Part shown: positions 59,918 to 64,000 of the stretch, piece by piece
Layout of the letters: each line of letters opens with the position of its first letter
How positions within the stretch are numbered: position 1 is the stretch's first letter
Assembly (NCBI RefSeq): GCF_000511355.1
Contig: NC_023135.1
Location: forward strand, 644,337-708,336
From: Leisingera methylohalidivorans DSM 14336
Lineage (GTDB): Bacteria; Pseudomonadota; Alphaproteobacteria; Rhodobacterales; Rhodobacteraceae
Length of the DNA stretch: 64,000 bases
Direction of reading: 5' to 3'
Program-made: the position numbers and the translations under genes
Notes under the pieces: model-generated
Told to the model about the DNA's origin: nothing
The model's input: the letters and a program-made list of their open reading frames with translations, nothing else
Database searches by the model: none

Positions 59918-60788
59918 ATCAACGACTGTTTTGGAGCGCCTCACCGAAGAATGGGATGCGCTGACACCCGAGGCGCAGAAGGCGGCCCGCTATGTGCTGG
60001 AGAACCCCGCGGATGTGGGGGTTTCCACCGTGCGCGAGATTGCCGAGGCGGCAAATGTGAAGCCCAATACCTTTGTCCGCATGGCGCGGCAGGTGGGTTT
60101 TGAAGGCTACGAGGATTTCCGCGCCCCGTTCCGCGAGGCTATCCGCAAGGGCGGGGTGTCCTTTCCGGACCGCGCGCGCTGGCTGCAGGACATCGGCAAG
60201 TCGGGCGGGCTGGGCGGGCTTTATGCTGACATGGCGGGGGCTGCGATCCGCAATATCGAGGAAACCTTTGCGGGCATTGACGCTGCCAGCCTGGAGACGG
60301 CGGCCAAGGCGATCTGGGAGTCCCGCCAGGTCTTTACCCTGGGCGTCGGCGTCAACAACGCCAATGCCCGCAACTTCACCTATCTCGCCTCCACCGGCAT
60401 GAAACAGTTCCACGCCATCCCGCGGCCCGGCTCCACCGCCGTCGATGATCTGGCCTGGGCAGACGGCGATGATGTGCTGATCGCTATGACCTGCAAGCCC
60501 TACCGCACCGAGGTGATCGAGGCGATCCGCATTGCGCGGGAGCAAGGGGTCACGATTGTCGGCATTTCCGACAGTCCCGCCAGCCCCGTGGTCCTGAATG
60601 CGGATCACGGGTTTGTCGTCGCGGCGGACACGCCGCAATTCTTCCCGTCCTCCGTCTCGACCATCGCCCTGCTGGAAACGCTGCTCTCCTTTGTGATTGC
60701 CGTCTCCAGCGAGGAAATCGTCGAGCGGGTGGAGCATTTTCACAAACGCAGGCACCAGCTGGGCCTTTATGCGGAGGATCCTGAATGA
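59901..60788 (+). CDS. MurR/RpiR-family transcriptional regulator
   Basis: A 295-aa regulator. HTH_6 domain: VLERLTEEWDALTPEAQKAA, then VREIAEAANVKPNTFVRMAR. SIS domain: WESRQVFTLGVGVNNANARN, DDVLIAMTCKPYRTEVIEAI and GVTIVGISDSPASPVVL. Start ATG 59901; no Shine-Dalgarno is visible, so it may be leaderless. The stop overlaps the Rieske gene start by four bases (ATGA). The SIS domain usually senses phosphosugars, but RpiR members also govern non-sugar catabolism in this bacterial group. Confidence 0.92.
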   Translation: MNDTNVSTTVLERLTEEWDALTPEAQKAARYVLENPADVGVSTVREIAEAANVKPNTFVRMARQVGFEGYEDFRAPFREAIRKGGVSFPDRARWLQDIGKSGGLGGLYADMAGAAIRNIEETFAGIDAASLETAAKAIWESRQVFTLGVGVNNANARNFTYLASTGMKQFHAIPRPGSTAVDDLAWADGDDVLIAMTCKPYRTEVIEAIRIAREQGVTIVGISDSPASPVVLNADHGFVVAADTPQFFPSSVSTIALLETLLSFVIAVSSEEIVERVEHFHKRRHQLGLYAEDPE

Positions 60789-61888
60789 ACACCCCTCTGA
60801 CCCATTCCCTCGCAGCACGGTATTACACCGATCCGGCCGTCTTCGAGGCCGAACGCAACGGCCTGCTGGCCCGCAGCTGGCAATTTGCAGGCCATGCCAG
60901 CCAGCTGGAAAACCCCGGCGACTACTTTGCGTTTGAGATGGCGGGTGAAAACCTGTTCAGCATCAAAGGGCGCGACGGCGAGATCCGCACCTTCTATAAT
61001 GTCTGCCAGCACCGCGCCCACCAGCTGGTCACGGGCGAGGGCACCACGCGGGTCGTGGTCTGCCCCTACCACGCCTGGACCTATGAGCTGACCGGCCAGC
61101 TGCGCGCCGGGCCGAACCTCAACTCGGTGCAGGGCTTCGACAAATCCAAGGTCTGCCTGACCGAGATCCGCACCGAGGTGTTCCTCGGCTTCATCTTCGT
61201 GAACCTTGATGCCGAAGCCCGGCCGATGGACGACTGGTTCCCGGGTGCCCGCAGCGAGCTGGAAAGCTTCGTCCCCAACTGGGCAGACCTGAAGCCGCTG
61301 GAGTGGGTGGAGATCCCGGAAAACTGCAATTGGAAGGTCTCGGTCGAGAACTATTCCGAATGCTACCACTGCAGCCTCAACCACCCGACCTTCGCCACCG
61401 GGGTGATCAAGCCGGAAACCTACGACATCCAGCCCCAGGGCTATTGCCTGCGCCACACCACCGAGTGCAACGCGCTGGACCAGATGACCTATGACATCAA
61501 CTCGGGGTTCGAAAACAACGGCAAATATTCCAGCTGGTTCCTGTGGCCGATGTTCTCTTTTCAGGTCTATCCGGGCAACATCCTCAATACCTATCATTGG
61601 CGGGCGGTGGATGCCGGCCATGTGGTGGTCTGGCGCGGCTGGTATTCAGTCCGGGGCGAGGACAATGAAACCGTCCGCCGGCTGGCAGTACAGGACCGCG
61701 CAACCACGGTGGAGGAAGACATCCACTTGGTGGAATCGGTGCAGCGGGGTCTCAAAAGCCGCGGCTATGTTCCCGGGCCTTTGGTGGTTGATCCCTCTTG
61801 CGGAGTGAACTCGGAACACTCCATCCTGCATCTTCAGAAATGGATGCGCGAAGCGGCAGACCGCGACCTCGCAGCAGCAGGGACTTGA
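60785..61888 (+). CDS. Rieske non-haem iron oxygenase, alpha subunit (betaine demethylase-like)
   Basis: A 367-aa oxygenase. Rieske 2Fe-2S ligands Cys74-x-His76 (YNVCQHRAHQL) and Cys93-x2-His96 (VVCPYHAWTY). Mononuclear iron site NYSECYHCSLNHPTF (His195, His200). The ECYHCxxxHP form is common in glycine betaine (GbcA), carnitine and proline betaine (stachydrine) monooxygenases that remove N-methyl groups. No reductase subunit is encoded next to it, so electrons must come from elsewhere. Overlaps the RpiR gene; ALDH follows by six bases. Confidence 0.93.
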   Translation: MNTPLTHSLAARYYTDPAVFEAERNGLLARSWQFAGHASQLENPGDYFAFEMAGENLFSIKGRDGEIRTFYNVCQHRAHQLVTGEGTTRVVVCPYHAWTYELTGQLRAGPNLNSVQGFDKSKVCLTEIRTEVFLGFIFVNLDAEARPMDDWFPGARSELESFVPNWADLKPLEWVEIPENCNWKVSVENYSECYHCSLNHPTFATGVIKPETYDIQPQGYCLRHTTECNALDQMTYDINSGFENNGKYSSWFLWPMFSFQVYPGNILNTYHWRAVDAGHVVVWRGWYSVRGEDNETVRRLAVQDRATTVEEDIHLVESVQRGLKSRGYVPGPLVVDPSCGVNSEHSILHLQKWMREAADRDLAAAGT

Positions 61889-61894
61889 ACGGCT

Positions 61895-63349
61895 ATGATA
61901 CAGCTTGATGCCGAATGGCTGAACTATATCGACGGTGAATGGATGTCTGGCGGGGCAGGGTGGATCGATGTCACCAACCCTGCCAACGGCGAACTTCTGG
62001 CCCGCCAGGCGCTGGCCGATGCCGCCGACGTGGACCGCGCCGTGCAGGCCGCCCGCCGGCTGCACCTGTCAGGGGAACTGTCCGCGCTGCGCCCGATTGC
62101 GCGCGGGCGCATGGTGCAGGAGATGGGCCGCTACCTGCTCGACCATATCGGCGAAATCGCCGGCGTCCTGACCCTGGAGCAGGGCAAGCCGCTCTGGGAA
62201 TCCCGGATTGAGATCGAGGGCGCCGCGCTCTATTTCGAATACTACGGCAATCAGGCCAGCACGGTGGAGGGCCGTTCGATCCCGCTGGGCGGCGGCTATT
62301 TCGACTGGACCGAGAATGAGCCGATGGGCGTCTCCGCCCAGATCATCCCGTGGAACTACCCGGTGGAAATGACCGCGCGCTCGCTGGCGGCGGCACTGGC
62401 CACCGGCAACGCCTGCGTGATCAAGACGCCGGAACTCACCCCGCTGACCAACGCCTGGCTCGCCCGCGCAGCCGTGGCTGCCGGTTTCCCGCGCGGGGCG
62501 GTCAACATCCTGTGCGGCTACGGGCACGAGGCCGGCGCCGCCCTGTCGGCGAACCCGCAGGTCAACCAGATCGTTTTCACCGGCTCGGTGCCCACCGGCA
62601 TCCGCATCGCCACCGCGGCGGCGCAGAACGTGGTGCCCTGCGTGCTGGAGCTTGGCGGCAAATCCGCCGCCATCGTGCATGAGGACGCCGACCTCGACGC
62701 GTTTGAAAATGACATCCGCTGGGGCATCTATTTCAACGCAGGCCAGGTCTGCAGCGCCATGAGCCGGGTCATCGTTCATGAAAGCCGCCACGACGAACTG
62801 GTCGAGCGGGCGGTGAACGTCGCCAACAGCCTCAGCACCGGCCCCGGCATCGACCGCAATGAATTCGGCGCCAACATGGGGGCGATGGTCTCGATGCCTC
62901 AGCGCGACCGCGCCTTGGGCATCGTTCAGCAGGCGCAGTCCGATGGTGCCGCGATCGCCACCGGCGGCACGCCGGTTGGCAACGCAGGGGCTTTTCTGGC
63001 GCCCACCGTGGTCTGCGGCATCAGCCCGAACGACAGCATCGCTCGCGAGGAAATCTTCGGCCCCGTGCTCTCGGTGCTTAAATTCCGGTCCGATGCCGAG
63101 GCGATCGGGATCGCCAACAGCACCGAATACGGGCTGGTCGGCGGCGTCTTTACACGCGACCTGGACCGCGCCACCCGCTGCGCCCGCCAGCTCCGCGCAG
63201 GCCAGGTCTTTGTGAACGAATGGTACGCAGGCGGGGTCGAAACCCCCTTTGGCGGCTACGGCAAATCCGGATACGGCCGCGAAAAGGGCCGCGAGGCGCT
63301 GTGGAACTATGTGCAGACCAAGAATATCGCCATGAAATTGAGAGGCTGA
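61895..63349 (+). CDS. NAD(P)-dependent aldehyde dehydrogenase (betaine-aldehyde-like)
   Basis: A 484-aa ALDH. Asn154 (IIPWNYPVEMTA), Glu252 (LELGGKSAAIVHED) and Cys286 (FNAGQVCSAMSR) form the active site; NAD segment FTGSVPTGIRIATAA. The C-terminal FGGYGKSGYGREKGREAL is typical of BetB/GabD-like enzymes. Might oxidise an aldehyde from ring opening of a cyclic amine, or formaldehyde-derived products. The CMD gene starts one base after its stop. Confidence 0.93.
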   Translation: MIQLDAEWLNYIDGEWMSGGAGWIDVTNPANGELLARQALADAADVDRAVQAARRLHLSGELSALRPIARGRMVQEMGRYLLDHIGEIAGVLTLEQGKPLWESRIEIEGAALYFEYYGNQASTVEGRSIPLGGGYFDWTENEPMGVSAQIIPWNYPVEMTARSLAAALATGNACVIKTPELTPLTNAWLARAAVAAGFPRGAVNILCGYGHEAGAALSANPQVNQIVFTGSVPTGIRIATAAAQNVVPCVLELGGKSAAIVHEDADLDAFENDIRWGIYFNAGQVCSAMSRVIVHESRHDELVERAVNVANSLSTGPGIDRNEFGANMGAMVSMPQRDRALGIVQQAQSDGAAIATGGTPVGNAGAFLAPTVVCGISPNDSIAREEIFGPVLSVLKFRSDAEAIGIANSTEYGLVGGVFTRDLDRATRCARQLRAGQVFVNEWYAGGVETPFGGYGKSGYGREKGREALWNYVQTKNIAMKLRG

Positions 63350-63350
63350 G

Positions 63351-63734
63351 ATGAGCGCATTTGATGAAGACCTGTTCCTGAAAGGCCTGGAGCAGCGCAA
63401 GGCAACCCTTGGCGCGGCATACGTCGAGAAGAACCTGGCCGCGGCGGATGATTTCACCCGGCCCTTTCAGGAGGCGATGACCGCCTGGTGCTGGGGCTTC
63501 GGCTGGGGCGATGATGTCATAGATGCCAAGACCCGTTCGATGATGAATCTGTCAATGATCGGCGCGCTGGGCAAGATGCATGAGTGGGAGCTGCACTGCC
63601 GCGGCGCCATCAATAATGGCGTCACCCAAGAGGAGATCCGCGCGATCATCCATGTGATCGGGATTTACTGCGGTGTGCCCCAGGCCCTGGAATGCTTCCG
63701 CGCCGCCCGCAAGATTCTGGAAGAGCAGGGCTGA
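63351..63734 (+). CDS. Carboxymuconolactone decarboxylase family protein
   Basis: A 127-aa CMD-family protein. MMNLSMIGALGKMHEWELH and GVTQEEIRAIIHVIGIYCG are the conserved blocks; the AhpD-type CxxC is absent, so it is not a peroxidase-reducing member. The pcaC reaction (4-carboxymuconolactone to oxoadipate enol-lactone) is not supported by neighbours. In this operon it may be a small decarboxylase or isomerase for an intermediate. End of the plus arm. Confidence 0.88.
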   Translation: MSAFDEDLFLKGLEQRKATLGAAYVEKNLAAADDFTRPFQEAMTAWCWGFGWGDDVIDAKTRSMMNLSMIGALGKMHEWELHCRGAINNGVTQEEIRAIIHVIGIYCGVPQALECFRAARKILEEQG

Positions 63735-64000
63735 GAGCTGAGCTTTCAGTTTTGCAGCCTGGCCGGCGGGTGTTCTTTCCGTCTTTTGTTCGGGGCTTTG
63801 GCCGCATCCTGTTTTTGGCGGCCTTGGCGGGGGTATTTTTGTCCGGACGGAAGCGGGGGGATTCCTGTTTGGGGCTGTTTGGAGCGATTCCGGGGACGGT
63901 TCTGTGGATAAGGCGGGCCGGTCTGTGGGTAAGTCCGGCGGATCCCGGGGCGGCGGGGTCCGGGGCGGAGTCCGGCGGTTGCGGCGGCGGTTGCTGAGGG
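63735..64000. other. Right-edge intergenic region
   Basis: 266 bases without a supported gene. It holds a GGGGGTATTTTTGTCC copy of the dispersed element (about 63828-63843) after the CMD gene and, further on, two DnaA-box-like sites. A weak 101-codon frame over this stretch overlaps the CMD gene and is not believed. Confidence 0.45.
63903..63932. promoter_or_regulatory. Pair of DnaA-box-like sites
   Basis: TGTGGATAA at 63903-63911 is the exact complement of the DnaA consensus TTATCCACA; TGTGGGTAA at 63924-63932 differs by one base. They share the same orientation, the context TCTGTGG(A/G)TAAG and a 21-base spacing, two helical turns. They could be part of an origin, a DnaA-regulated promoter or chance. 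Confidence 0.4.

Noticed and set aside
63692..63997. 101-codon plus-strand frame at the right edge
   Set aside because: Overlaps the CMD gene end, lacks a ribosome-binding site, runs through a dispersed repeat and ends in low-complexity Gly/Ser codons.

Overview
The window is high-GC DNA with tightly packed operons and reads like a chromosome of a marine Rhodobacteraceae (Roseobacter group; Leisingera, Phaeobacter or Ruegeria-like). This rests on the DddQ-type DMSP-lyase cupin, several ABC/TRAP/TTT uptake systems, a paaABCDE operon, GS-homologue catabolic operons, and recurring intergenic hairpins of a type I associate with this family. The species is inference only. I saw no rRNA, tRNA, CRISPR array, insertion sequence or prophage.

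Layout. 1-4.7 kb: BMP-type nucleoside/purine ABC importer on the minus strand, running off the left edge. 4.9-8.7 kb: housekeeping genes (rimI-like, tsaB, an Nfu-type Fe-S protein with an Irr-like box, a DsbA-family isomerase, a universal stress protein, a branched-chain aminotransferase). 9-14.8 kb: phenylacetyl-CoA epoxidase paaABCDE with an extra ferritin-like gene and a thiolase. 14.9-18.1 kb: acetyltransferase, arylsulfatase/phosphonate monoester hydrolase and GntR regulator. 18.1-21.6 kb: class I amidotransferase, cytochrome P450 and glutamine-synthetase homologue, a candidate gamma-glutamyl-amine pathway. 21.8-30 kb: class III aminotransferase, IclR regulator, tripartite tricarboxylate transporter, aldehyde dehydrogenase and a Tm-1-like protein. 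30.3-33.3 kb: FadB-like bifunctional beta-oxidation enzyme and rpe. 33.5-37.5 kb: phnCDE1E2 importer without C-P lyase. 37.9-41.8 kb: Mrp/ApbC, GAPDH, a LacI regulator and a small conserved-looking protein.

41.9-51 kb: one minus-strand operon (N-formylglutamate amidohydrolase family, TRAP DctQMP, GS homologue, aldehyde dehydrogenase, iron alcohol dehydrogenase) divergent from an RpiR regulator. The gene set looks like import of an amino alcohol or amine, gamma-glutamylation, two-step oxidation and deacylation. 51.5-63.7 kb: RidA, then two divergent operons around a second RpiR gene. The minus arm holds an FAD/GcvT demethylating dehydrogenase, an MDR oxidoreductase, DddQ, two enolase-superfamily enzymes and a GSA-type aminotransferase. 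The plus arm holds a Rieske oxygenase, an aldehyde dehydrogenase and a carboxymuconolactone-decarboxylase-family protein. I infer a module for methylated osmolytes (betaines and/or DMSP). The last 100 bases carry two DnaA-box-like sites.

The best candidates for undescribed biology are the P450/GS/amidotransferase locus, the GS/ADH/ALDH/TRAP operon, the DddQ-enolase-Rieske cluster, and two dispersed intergenic repeat families.
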